Notes under the pieces: model-generated
Database searches by the model: none
Told to the model about the DNA's origin: nothing
Seen by the model: the letters and a program-made list of their open reading frames with translations, nothing else
Made by a program: the position numbers and the translations under genes
Part shown: positions 56,009-64,000 of the stretch, piece after piece
How the letters are laid out: each line of letters opens with the position of its first letter
How positions within the stretch are numbered: position 1 is the stretch's first letter
Source of the DNA: Phycisphaerales bacterium
Lineage (GTDB): Bacteria > Planctomycetota > Phycisphaerae > Phycisphaerales > SM1A02
NCBI GenBank assembly: GCA_029246705.1
Contig: JAQWMQ010000012.1
Location: 32,376-96,375, forward strand
DNA: 64,000 nt
Direction: 5' to 3'

Positions 56009-57073
56009 ATGCTCGTCGACCACACCACCATCTCGGTCTGCTCCGGACGCGGCGGGCGCGGATCCAGCAGCCTTCGACGCGAGAAGTACATCCCCAAGGG
56101 CGGTCCCGACGGTGGTGACGGCGGCGATGGTGGCAGCGTGGTCTTCGTGGGCGATGCGCACCTGGATACCCTCGCCCCCTTTGCCAGGCGTGGCAACTTC
56201 AAGGCGGAATCCGGACGCAACGGTGCCAGCAAGGAGTGTTACGGACGACGCGGTGCCGATCTCGAACTTCCGGTGCCGCTTGGCTGCCAGATCTTCGACG
56301 AAGCCGGCGACCAGCTGTTGGCCGACATCGTCCATCCCGACCAGCGATTCGTCGTGGCCCCGGGTGGCAAGGGTGGGCGAGGCAACATGCACTTCGCCAC
56401 ATCGACCCACCAGACCCCGACGGAATTCGAGGAAGGTGGCGAGCCGGTCGAGCTGCGTGTCCGGCTTGAACTGAAGCTGATCGCCGATGTCGGTCTGGTC
56501 GGTCTGCCCAATGCCGGCAAGTCGACCATGCTCTCGCGAATCTCCCACGCCCAGCCGAAGATCGCGGACTATCCGTTCACCACCCTGGTTCCCCAGCTGG
56601 GCATGGTCGACCTGCCCGGTGAACGCCGGCTGGTGGTCGCGGACATTCCCGGCTTGATCGAGGGTGCCTCTGGTGGTGCGGGGCTCGGGCACGACTTCCT
56701 GAGGCACATCGAGCGGACCTCGCTGCTGGTGCACCTGCTGGATTCGACACCACCCGACGGCAGTGATCCGGTCCAGAACTACCGAACCATTCGCAACGAG
56801 CTCGCGACCTTCAGCCCCGAACTCGCCGAGAAGCCCGAGATCATCGCGCTGAACAAGATCGAACTGGTCGATGCCGACGAACGCGAAGCGTTCGTCGAAC
56901 AGGTCGCCGGACAACTTGGTTTCCCCCGGGGCGAACGGCCGCTGGTGGTTTCCGGCGCCACCGGTGAAGGTGTCCGCGAACTGCTCGAAGCCTGTTGGAC
57001 CCGCCTTGCCGAAACGAAGGCCGCCCGTGCCGGAAACCCCGAAGGCGCCGGTTGGGGTAAAACTGCACGCTGA
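56009..57073 (+). CDS. obgE: Obg-family GTPase (CgtA/ObgE)
   Basis: A GTPase in late 50S ribosome assembly and stress response. The Gly-rich Obg fold at the N-terminus (GGRGSSSLRREKYIPKGGPDGGDGGDGG) is clear. The G domain has GLPNAGKST (G1), YPFTTLVP (G2), ADIPGLIEGA (G3), and NKIEL for G4, where most Obg have NKxD, so Asp is Glu here. SATGEGV is the G5 region. I start at MLVDHTTIS (56009); an upstream ATG adds eight residues. The C-terminal tail is short and basic. Confidence 0.95.
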   Translation: MLVDHTTISVCSGRGGRGSSSLRREKYIPKGGPDGGDGGDGGSVVFVGDAHLDTLAPFARRGNFKAESGRNGASKECYGRRGADLELPVPLGCQIFDEAGDQLLADIVHPDQRFVVAPGGKGGRGNMHFATSTHQTPTEFEEGGEPVELRVRLELKLIADVGLVGLPNAGKSTMLSRISHAQPKIADYPFTTLVPQLGMVDLPGERRLVVADIPGLIEGASGGAGLGHDFLRHIERTSLLVHLLDSTPPDGSDPVQNYRTIRNELATFSPELAEKPEIIALNKIELVDADEREAFVEQVAGQLGFPRGERPLVVSGATGEGVRELLEACWTRLAETKAARAGNPEGAGWGKTAR

Positions 57074-57092
57074 AATCAACGGAGCTAGCACG

Positions 57093-58760
57093 ATGGCGAC
57101 CTCGAAACCTCGATCACGAAGTCTTCCTCGCCGTGCGATCAAAGTGGTCGCGGTGCTCTTCCTGCTGCTGGTGGTGACCTGGTTCGTCTTTGCGGGCATC
57201 TCCTGGCAGCGTGATCGGGTGGTCAAGTACGACCTCCTGGCCGACTGGAACGGGTCCTTCTCGGAAGACCCCCCCGACCAGCGCTCCTGGCCGGCCTTGC
57301 GCGATTCGATCATGGAACTGTCCAGTCGCATTCCGGGCACCGAACCCGGTCCTGACGTGGCGTTCAGTGGCAGCTGGCATGCCGGCCGTCTTCAGGAACT
57401 GGGTCTGCATGCCGGGCTGCACGACGGGATGACCGACCCCGGGTCGATGGAAGCCGCTACGGGTGACCTCGAGGATTCGGGTGTGTCGTCCCAGGGCATG
57501 ACCCCGGAGGCTCTTCGGGCGTGGTACCTGGAGCAGCAAGCCGTTCTGCAGCGGATCCGTGCCGGTCTCGAGCGCCCGCATCTCGGTGCCTTCTATGAAT
57601 TGAACCCGCCATCGGACCCTGCGGACCGGATCTTCCTGCTCGAACCCGCCGAGCGGCTGGCGTATGAACAAACCGACTGGGCCAGGGAGCCGGTCCTGTT
57701 CCTATCGATCGAGCTGCCCCTGCCGTTGCTCTCGCCGCTGCGAAATCTCTCAATCTTCCTGGTGGGTGATGCAACCCTGGCGGCGTCGGCGGGGGACGGG
57801 GCTCGAGCGGTCGCCGACTTCCGGGCACTGCACCGGCTGGCGCGCCAGTTGAACGACCGGCAGATGATGATCGAACAACTGGTCGGCAGTTCGATCCTGG
57901 CGCTCGCCATCCAGTCCGAACGTCGTCTTCTCACCACGTACCCCCAGTCGTTCACCAACGACGACCTCGAGACCCTCGCGCGCGTGCTCGCGGCATCCCG
58001 GGCCGACGGCATCCGACTCGATTTGAACGGTGAGCGCGACGTCTTTCGAGAACTCGTGCAGCGCCTCTATTCCGATGACGGCCAGGGAGACGGTGTCTAC
58101 ATGGCTCGCCACGCCGCGGGCCTGGCCCTGCTCGCGCAGGGTACGGGCGGTGGCTTGACTGCAGGCGTGTTCGGTACCGTCCTCGAGCCGGTCTTCGGCA
58201 TGCTGGTGCTCAAGCGCCGCGAGGCGATGGAACTTCACGGCGCCTACATGGACATGTTGTTCCAGACAGCGACCACGCCCCTGCACGACATCGACTGGGA
58301 CCAGTGCGACCTGATGGTGACCTGCGTCGAGCCGAAATCGAGTGGGCCCCTGGCTTCTGTTGAGACCTTCCCGGTCAACCTGCTGGCGAGCCCGCCTCCG
58401 GACTCGATCGTTCACTGGCATCTCCTGGCGGCCAAAGAAGCCGCCAACGAGGTCATCGTGGCCTTGTTGCGGTACCAGCGTCTCGAGGGTGTCTGGCCGA
58501 AGACCCTTGAAGCACTCGTTCCCGAGTACCTCGCGTCCGTTCCGCTGGACTGCTACGACGGCACGCCCTTGAAGTACGCGGTGCGCGACGGTCGGCCGCT
58601 GCTCTGGTCGGTGGGGGCGAACCGCACCGACGAGTCCGCCCGGGTGCCGGCCGCATCCGCCGGCAATGATGCCGCCGCTCGAGTGTTCGAGCGGCCCGAT
58701 GCGCTTTCGCAGGCGGCGCCGGGCGACTGGATTCTCTGGCGCGGGCCGAATTCGCGCTGA
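57093..58760 (+). CDS. Single-span membrane protein with pseudopilin-like C-terminal region
   Basis: I use the ATG at 57093 (GGAG 8 bases upstream). An N-terminal helix (IKVVAVLFLLLVVTWFVFAG) anchors a long extracytoplasmic part with many Leu/Arg/Glu helices. The end, VWPKTLEALVPEYLASVPLDCYDGTPLKYAV, resembles the C-terminal pseudopilin-like segment common in planctomycete hypothetical proteins. It follows obg by 19 bases. Function unknown. Confidence 0.75.
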   Translation: MATSKPRSRSLPRRAIKVVAVLFLLLVVTWFVFAGISWQRDRVVKYDLLADWNGSFSEDPPDQRSWPALRDSIMELSSRIPGTEPGPDVAFSGSWHAGRLQELGLHAGLHDGMTDPGSMEAATGDLEDSGVSSQGMTPEALRAWYLEQQAVLQRIRAGLERPHLGAFYELNPPSDPADRIFLLEPAERLAYEQTDWAREPVLFLSIELPLPLLSPLRNLSIFLVGDATLAASAGDGARAVADFRALHRLARQLNDRQMMIEQLVGSSILALAIQSERRLLTTYPQSFTNDDLETLARVLAASRADGIRLDLNGERDVFRELVQRLYSDDGQGDGVYMARHAAGLALLAQGTGGGLTAGVFGTVLEPVFGMLVLKRREAMELHGAYMDMLFQTATTPLHDIDWDQCDLMVTCVEPKSSGPLASVETFPVNLLASPPPDSIVHWHLLAAKEAANEVIVALLRYQRLEGVWPKTLEALVPEYLASVPLDCYDGTPLKYAVRDGRPLLWSVGANRTDESARVPAASAGNDAAARVFERPDALSQAAPGDWILWRGPNSR

Positions 58761-58957
58761 TTTTTCTTCAAACATGTCCCCGCTCGTTCCGGCTCACGCA
58801 TGGACTGGCGTCGGTGTTCTTGTGAGGCGCGGTCTTTATATGCGTGATTCATGTTTTATTCGCAGATGTTTCACATGAACGCCGTACTCTAAAGCTGACG
58901 GTTTCCATGCGAGCCGTCGATCACTTCCATGGGGCTCCAACCAAGGTCATACAACAT

Positions 58958-60091
58958 ATGAATGTCAAGGCTGTCTTATGCACATTCGTCCTGCCACTGT
59001 CAGTCGGGCAGGGTGTTCTCTTCGCTCAATCCGAGCAGCCTGTCTGCCAGGCTGGTGATCTGGGCGTTCTCAACGGCACCTTCGACTGTGACCCCCTGCT
59101 TGATGGCGCGTTCGGGTGGCAGTACCGGGCTCCTCAGTTCGAGGGTGGTGAGGGTTTCGTCGCCGAGGTGATCGTCCCTGCCGAAGGGAGTGACCGCATG
59201 AGCAACTACCTGAGTCTCTCCCACTCGGCGACGAGTGGTTCGGAGAACTATCCAGCGAAAGCAATGCAGCAGACCGACATCTTGCTTGGCTCTCAGGCTG
59301 CGAAGCAGCTGGTGCTTCGTTTCGATCATCGGGTCATCCAGGGCATGCCGTATGAAGAGGCGCTCATCGTCGTTTTCAAGGTCCAGAATTCCGAAGATGA
59401 TTCTGTAGTAGAGGAAGCATTGGCCTTGAGCTCGAATCTTCAAGGTCTTGCGCAGTGGTCCACCGCCGAGCTGTATCTGGATCTTCCGGAAGACACTGAC
59501 AGTACCTGTGGTCTCGAGTGTTCCATTGAGGTCCGGATGAAGCAGGTCATGGTCGGCTACAACATCTTCTGCGATGACAGGGATACGCTTTCTCCGATTG
59601 TGCATCTCGACAACTTCGAGATCAGGGTCATCACTGATCCCGACGAGGAGGTCGATGTGGTTGACGGCCAGCTGCTCGACTGGTGTGACACCGACTGCGG
59701 AGGGCTTGATCCCCTCGTCATGACCTGGACCGAGGGGGACTCCCTGGTCAGGGTGCCGGGCTCATTGGAACAGGACGCTCGCATCAACCAGCACCTTTGC
59801 ACGTTTGATGTGGACTGTTGCAAAGAAGGTGGTTTACCCCCGCGGCCACGAAGAACTGCCCAGGTCGCGTATGAAGAGTACGAATTCGCCGTTTCCTACC
59901 CGCTCCTAGAACCGTCTTCTTGCCCGGCCGACCTCAACGGAGACGGTGAAGTCGGTGGCCCTGACCTCACCTTCCTGCTTTCCGCCTGGGGCCAGGAGGG
60001 TGACTGCCTTCCCGCCGACCTCGATGGTGATGGCGAGGTCGGTGGTTCTGATCTCTCGATCGTCATCGGCAACTGGGGCGCTTGTTTCTGA
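58958..60091 (+). CDS. Secreted protein with paired dockerin-like repeats
   Basis: I use the ATG at 58958, followed by a signal peptide (MNVKAVLCTFVLPLSVGQGVLFAQ), with AAGG about 11 bases upstream. The body is a beta-rich domain without recognised catalytic residues (SGSENYPAKAMQQTDILLGSQAAKQLVLRFDHRV and CGLECSIEVRMKQVMVGYN). It ends in two EF-hand repeats (DLNGDGEVGGPDLTFLLSAWG, DLDGDGEVGGSDLSIVIGNWG). Ligand unknown. Confidence 0.82.
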   Translation: MNVKAVLCTFVLPLSVGQGVLFAQSEQPVCQAGDLGVLNGTFDCDPLLDGAFGWQYRAPQFEGGEGFVAEVIVPAEGSDRMSNYLSLSHSATSGSENYPAKAMQQTDILLGSQAAKQLVLRFDHRVIQGMPYEEALIVVFKVQNSEDDSVVEEALALSSNLQGLAQWSTAELYLDLPEDTDSTCGLECSIEVRMKQVMVGYNIFCDDRDTLSPIVHLDNFEIRVITDPDEEVDVVDGQLLDWCDTDCGGLDPLVMTWTEGDSLVRVPGSLEQDARINQHLCTFDVDCCKEGGLPPRPRRTAQVAYEEYEFAVSYPLLEPSSCPADLNGDGEVGGPDLTFLLSAWGQEGDCLPADLDGDGEVGGSDLSIVIGNWGACF

Positions 60092-60276
60092 GTTTGGGCA
60101 AGATCTCAACGACCTCTTGCCATCGAATCCTGCCCGACCCGACTGGTCTCGGGCACCCGAGGGTTCGCCGAGGGTGAACCCGGACATTTCAACGAGCAAC
60201 AAAAGTCATGACGACTTCTCGGCATGCAAGGTGCCTGAGCTGTCCGTGTGGCTTGAGCTCAAGAAGGAGATATGCA

Positions 60277-61932
60277 ATGCGATCATGTTTACATACACAA
60301 CGTTCTCAACTGACAACCCGCTCCGCCGGCCTGGTCATTGGCGGCCTGACGGCACTTGCCCTGGCCGGAGTGGCCGGAGCCATCACGGATGACTACCGAG
60401 TAGCCGAGACCATCAATCAGGATGGTGATGTTTCCGGTTGGGTCCGCGGCGATGGCTCATTCGGCAATGTGGCCGACATGCCATTCGTCATTACTGGGGA
60501 TGCATGCGAACGAAACATTCACTTCCTCGAAGGCATGGCTGCTGACCTGGGCACGAGGGCTCTAGCATCTGCGCGCGGTCCTGACGGAACGCTTCTGGTT
60601 TGCGGCAGGAGTCGTTCAAGTTCCGATCCCTTTGCATCGATTCGGCCAGTCCTCTGGTTTTATCAATGTGGAGAGTCCGTGGCTCTGGATGTCTCAAGCT
60701 ATTACAACCGCGGTGGCATGTTCACCGATGTCGTGTGGGATGATGGAAACAACAGGTGGATCGTTGTCGGTAGTGGCAATGTCCAAAATGTGGACGGAAC
60801 CTTTGCGACGGGAGCTACGACCTTCACCGTCGACTATGAACCCGATGCGGGGCCCAGTTCATTCAGTTTTCAGGCCTATGGTCCGGTGGTCGATCCCGAA
60901 GCGCAGGCGGTCGTTACTGCCTGTGGAGATTACAGTTCTGACTGCGAAATAGCGGAAGTCGCAGGAACCACCGATCTCGCATGGTCGATTACGGCAACGA
61001 ATACGGAAGGTGAGTACCACGTGGGCGGGCATTCGTTTGTCAGCGGTGTCGACGGCAATCAAGGATGCCTGACCAATCGGTTGGGAATCAGCGACACGTT
61101 CCAGACTCAGACTTCGCCACAAGACCTACTGATGCCTGTTCAGGAAACGTTCCTCATCAAACCCACGAATTGGGTGTGTGATGAAGATGACGAGCAACCT
61201 CCCGTCTGTCCACGCGACGGAAAATTGGGTTCGATCATGGAACTGATGGCCTTCGATGTGCTTGCGGATCGACTTGCATGCGGGGTCATGCTGACTGAGT
61301 TCGTCGATCCCATCAACCAATGGCTGCCGTTCTACGGGACCGATTTCGCGAATGAACTCGAAATGTTCGGTTCCATCGAGGCGTCAGCACTGCGCGGAAC
61401 GATCCTGGACTCCAGCGGGGCGCGACACCTCGTCGGTTTCGAACAGTTGTCACCGGCATCCGGTGAGACGGTGCACAACGTGACCCGTACGATCAACAAC
61501 ACCGGGACCCTCGATGCGAATGCTCATCAGGCGGTCGAGTGGGTGGAAGAGGGTGGAGATCTTAGGATCCGCAACCTCAACGAGACACGCGCGGGGCAGA
61601 TCGGTGACGATGTGGTTCTGATCTCGGCCAGCGACATCAATCGGAACGGTTCGATCATCGGTCTCGCGAAGGACTCGACTTCCATTTTCGGCTACCTGCT
61701 CACCGACACCGAGTTGATCAACCTCGATGAGGTCGATGAGGGAGAAGTGGGGTGCTCCTGCCCCGGCGACATCAACGGTGATGACCGTGTCGATGGCGGT
61801 GACCTCGGGCTGTTCCTCACCTATTGGGGCTCGCTCGATGAATGCTCCCCCGGAAATCTCGATGGCCAGGGTCCGGTCAACGGAGGCGACCTCGGTGTCC
61901 TGCTCAGCGGATGGGGTGCCTGCGCACAGTGA
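60277..61932 (+). CDS. Secreted protein with paired dockerin-like repeats
   Basis: AAGGAG lies 7 bases before the ATG at 60277, making this start secure over the earlier 60208 one. A signal peptide (LVIGGLTALALAGVAGA) precedes a body with repeated short beta segments (GNVADMPFVITGDACE, VLWFYQCGESVALDVSSYY), suggesting a beta-propeller-like or autotransporter-like surface protein; no enzyme motif is seen. The C-terminus has two EF-hand repeats (DINGDDRVDGGDLGLFLTYWG and NLDGQGPVNGGDLGVLLSGWG). Confidence 0.85.
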   Translation: MRSCLHTQRSQLTTRSAGLVIGGLTALALAGVAGAITDDYRVAETINQDGDVSGWVRGDGSFGNVADMPFVITGDACERNIHFLEGMAADLGTRALASARGPDGTLLVCGRSRSSSDPFASIRPVLWFYQCGESVALDVSSYYNRGGMFTDVVWDDGNNRWIVVGSGNVQNVDGTFATGATTFTVDYEPDAGPSSFSFQAYGPVVDPEAQAVVTACGDYSSDCEIAEVAGTTDLAWSITATNTEGEYHVGGHSFVSGVDGNQGCLTNRLGISDTFQTQTSPQDLLMPVQETFLIKPTNWVCDEDDEQPPVCPRDGKLGSIMELMAFDVLADRLACGVMLTEFVDPINQWLPFYGTDFANELEMFGSIEASALRGTILDSSGARHLVGFEQLSPASGETVHNVTRTINNTGTLDANAHQAVEWVEEGGDLRIRNLNETRAGQIGDDVVLISASDINRNGSIIGLAKDSTSIFGYLLTDTELINLDEVDEGEVGCSCPGDINGDDRVDGGDLGLFLTYWGSLDECSPGNLDGQGPVNGGDLGVLLSGWGACAQ

Positions 61933-61954
61933 TGATCGCGTGCGTATCCTCGGC

Positions 61955-62527
61955 TCAATCCCCGTGCTTCTGACGAAGCCGGGGTGAGAGCCTGAGCAGC
62001 AACTGGACGCGCTCGAATTCATCGAGCCAGTCCTGCAAGGTGGCGGCCAGTTCATCCCCGGCGACTTCGGCGCCGGGGAGCTGGCACGCCGCGCCCACCT
62101 GCTGCGCGGCGATCGCGCGGTAGCGGTTGAGGGTGCGGTCACCGAGGAAACCGACCAGTTCGAAGTCCTCCGCACAGAAGAGGACGGTGGGGACCCGCTG
62201 GCCCGCATTGATCGTGACCCGTTCGGAGAGATCGTCGTGCTCGTCGCGGTCGAGCCACTTGAGGTCGATCATCGGGCTCGCTTCCGCGATGCGGGCGAGC
62301 ATCGGGCCCTGGGCGACGCAGTCACCACACCACATCCCCGAGACGCAGAAGACCTTCATCTCGCGGGTGAACGCGCCGAGGAGCGCGGTCTGCGCGTCAC
62401 TCAGCGTGAGTCGGTCGTGAATCGCCTGCCACTGGGGCGCACGTCCGGGATCGCTTGCGAGGTAGTCGGCATAGTCGAGGCCGGCGGCGTGCTTTTCGGT
62501 GAGGAATGCGGGGGTCAGGTCGTTCAT
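61955..62527 (-). CDS. Thioredoxin-fold protein with CGDC motif
   Basis: 190 residues in a thioredoxin-like fold, with the redox motif GMWCGDCVAQGP (CxxC at about residue 68) after an N-terminal helical part. The family is related to thioredoxin-like proteins of the TrxA/DUF953 type. It overlaps the next gene's stop by four bases (ATGA) and is likely translated with it. No signal peptide, so cytoplasmic. Confidence 0.85.
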   Translation of the reverse strand: MNDLTPAFLTEKHAAGLDYADYLASDPGRAPQWQAIHDRLTLSDAQTALLGAFTREMKVFCVSGMWCGDCVAQGPMLARIAEASPMIDLKWLDRDEHDDLSERVTINAGQRVPTVLFCAEDFELVGFLGDRTLNRYRAIAAQQVGAACQLPGAEVAGDELAATLQDWLDEFERVQLLLRLSPRLRQKHGD

Positions 62528-63339
62528 GGGTCGGGGGTGCCTTCGGTTGGAGACGCGGGGGTGGAGGTGGAGTCGGAGCTTGCAGCGGGGGTCGAAGTGG
62601 TCAACGGAACCGCAAGCACGGCCGCACGCAGGTTCTCATAGGTGTGAGAGCCGATCAGGATCTCTTGAATGGTCTGGTTCCCGTCGAGAATGAAGAGCGT
62701 CGGCAGCGCGTCGACCGAAGCGAAGACCGGTACGCCCAGGCTGCTTCGACTGCCGGCGACGACCGGGTAGTGGGGGCCTTCACCCCGGGCACGCCGGGCG
62801 CGCAACCAATCGGCGACCTGGTCAGGGTCCTCGAAAGTCACGCCGATCACGCGCACGCCCTCTTCTCGGGCGAGCCGGTCCAGTGCAGGAATCGTCGCGA
62901 TGCAGGGCCCGCACCAGGTCGCCCACATGTCGAGCACCACGCGCTCGCCGTCGAGCGCCTTCGAGTCGAGGGTCTCGCCGGCAACCGTGGTGAACGTGAA
63001 CGCGACCTCGCGGCCGACGTTGGCTTTCGCGGCGCCGAGTTCAAGCCTCGGCAGGATGATCGACGTGAAGAGGATCAGTAGCACCAGTGACGACGCAAGG
63101 GTGCCGAGCAGTCCGCTGCTCATGCCGATCAAGGCCAGGGGGCGTCCCGCGCCGCCGCGGGCGTTCACGCGGCTGCCGATCGCCAGGGCGGCGATCCCGG
63201 GCAGGATCCCCAGGCCGACCACGAGGGCGCACGGCATGCTGCTCAAACCCAGGCACAAGGCGAGGATCGCTTGAGCTCGCCCCCGGGTTTCGGGGTTGTT
63301 CATGCTTTGTGGATTGTTGGGATCAGCGGCTTCGGGCAC
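62524..63339 (-). CDS. TlpA-like thioredoxin-fold protein with N-terminal membrane domain
   Basis: The start codon is GTG at 63339, with GAGGA about 8 bases upstream. The N-terminal 80 residues hold two or three membrane helices (DUF4190-like: AILALCLGLSSMPCALVVGLGILPG, LLGTLASSLVLLILFTSIIL). The C-terminal domain is TlpA-like with MWATWCGPCIATIP (WCGPC) and GVTFEDPDQVADWLR. Thiol-disulphide exchange outside the membrane is inferred. It is coupled to the CGDC protein. Confidence 0.85.
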   Translation of the reverse strand: MPEAADPNNPQSMNNPETRGRAQAILALCLGLSSMPCALVVGLGILPGIAALAIGSRVNARGGAGRPLALIGMSSGLLGTLASSLVLLILFTSIILPRLELGAAKANVGREVAFTFTTVAGETLDSKALDGERVVLDMWATWCGPCIATIPALDRLAREEGVRVIGVTFEDPDQVADWLRARRARGEGPHYPVVAGSRSSLGVPVFASVDALPTLFILDGNQTIQEILIGSHTYENLRAAVLAVPLTTSTPAASSDSTSTPASPTEGTPDP

Positions 63340-63805
63340 GGTGTGAATCCTCGGGCAAACAGGGGAAAACAGGGGAGCAGGCGTGATCTTAGGGGGAGTA
63401 GAAGCAGTCGTCGGGCTCCGCGCGACACCTGATCATGATGGAGTCAACGATCGCTAACGAATCATTCCAGCGGGTTTTACCGGATCAACATCACTTCAAC
63501 CATGGTCATCGGCTCCAAAATCGAGTAGTTTGTTCCCGCACGCAGGATTCCGATTGAGTGTTGGGCACGCTCCCTGACGTCGGTATCCACGGTCGCCATC
63601 TGGCGAATTCGAACCTGGAAGAAGATAAGCATGCGATCAGCACGTCTTTGGCTGAGAACAGGTGCATGGTGGCGAATCATCGTCGTCCTGATGTTCCTTT
63701 TGATGCTTTCAGCCCGGATGAACTGACCAATCGATTTTGCCACCTGCAGAGGCTAGTCTGTCGTTTCCATGCCATTCGTGGCATGCAGACACAGGGGTGA
63801 AGCCG
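63340..63805. other. Region between redoxin gene and terminal gene
   Basis: About 465 bases. It holds a possible micro-ORF (63631-63726) and no convincing larger gene, terminator or RNA. Confidence 0.4.
63631..63726 (+). CDS. Possible 31-residue membrane peptide
   Basis: MRSARLWLRTGAWWRIIVV followed by LMFLLMLSARMN: an Arg/Trp-rich start and one hydrophobic helix. GGAAGAAG precedes at a short distance. May be chance; no other support. Confidence 0.2.
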   Translation: MRSARLWLRTGAWWRIIVVLMFLLMLSARMN

Positions 63806-64000
63806 ATGTCGACACAAGCTGTCAAAGTGAGTCGTTTTCTGATGATCATGCTGGGTTGCCTGGTTCTGGCCGGTGCGGCCGGTGCGGATGTGGTCGTGCT
63901 GAAGTCCGGTGAACGGATAGAAGGCACGATCCGAGATGCGCTGTGCACCGAGAAACAGGTGGTCATTTCCGAACCGGTGGTGGGGGGAGCCCGACCACGT
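63806..64000 (+). CDS. Secreted protein, 3' end cut by window
   Basis: The ATG at 63806 follows AGGGGTGA, and a signal peptide follows (MSTQAVKVSRFLMIMLGC, LVLAGAAGA). The visible mature start, DVVVLKSGERIEGTIRDAL, is a short beta-strand motif found in planctomycete proteins with an Sm-like or LSM-like fold. Only 65 codons are visible. Confidence 0.65.
   Translation, partial: MSTQAVKVSRFLMIMLGCLVLAGAAGADVVVLKSGERIEGTIRDALCTEKQVVISEPVVGGARPR

Noticed and set aside
63558..63800. 80-residue plus-strand frame near the right end
   Set aside because: His/Arg/Cys-rich composition without motif or ribosome site; overlaps a better-looking micro-ORF in another frame.

Overview
This is a GC-rich bacterial chromosome segment, most likely from a planctomycete of the class Phycisphaerae. 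The main evidence is: (i) six secreted proteins ending in EF-hand/dockerin-like repeats of the form D-x-[DN]-x-D-G-x-[VI]-x-G-x-D-L-x-x-[LV]-L-x-x-W-G; (ii) a truncated protein with a PEP-CTERM-like C-terminus; (iii) a 23S-5S rRNA operon with its own promoter and no 16S gene in front; (iv) the 23S sequence itself, including a planctomycete-like variant of the domain near the peptidyl transferase centre. No insertion sequence, prophage, CRISPR array or antibiotic-resistance cassette is visible. Genus and species cannot be told from this window.

Layout. 1-4172: two divergent surface-protein genes sharing an L-type-lectin-like domain. 4206-12017 (minus): compact row of a membrane protein with a GATase-like domain, ABC ATPase, NAD kinase, seryl-tRNA synthetase, a PreA-like flavoenzyme and a GH25 muramidase. 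12303-17843 (mostly minus): M20 peptidase, zinc-ribbon membrane protein, polytopic membrane protein, an unknown gene, and ribosomal protein S1. 18142-23886: type IV pilus/type II secretion-like inner-membrane platform with a PilM-PilN fusion, PilO-like and PilP-position proteins, and a possible 33-residue ORF between the last two; it ends at a strong terminator. 24121-27694: rRNA leader, promoter, 23S, processing hairpin, 5S, terminator. 27922-31510: RRM protein, HscB-like J protein, two CNNM/CorC-type membrane proteins and tRNA-Ile(GAT). 31763-33697: two dockerin-like proteins. 33803-36475: a three-domain ketopantoate-reductase-like/adenylation/carrier protein. 36689-42287: malate dehydrogenase, glycosyltransferase-like gene, small genes, DprA and a metallophosphoesterase. 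42494-45288: membrane protein, MlaE-type permease, STAS protein, RsbW-like kinase and lipoprotein. 45400-48683: GMP synthase, dockerin-like protein and FkbM methyltransferase. 48775-53572: a DegT-fold protein without its PLP residues, a HEAT-like protein, dnaA, and an upstream region with DnaA-box-like sites. 53573-58760: GNAT protein, secreted protein, L27, Obg and a membrane protein. 58958-61932: two dockerin-like proteins. 61955-64000: two thioredoxin-fold proteins and a secreted protein cut by the window end.

The window is mainly core housekeeping (dnaA, serS, nadK, rpsA-like, mdh, guaA, dprA, rpmA, obg, rRNA, tRNA) mixed with lineage-specific surface proteins. The least conventional items are the reductase-adenylation-carrier fusion, the DegT-fold pseudoenzyme beside an FkbM gene, the PreA-like enzyme lacking its catalytic Cys and ferredoxin tail, the MlaE permease coupled to a STAS/kinase partner-switching pair, and the PilM-PilN fusion. 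Domain calls come from reading motifs by eye; no database search was run.
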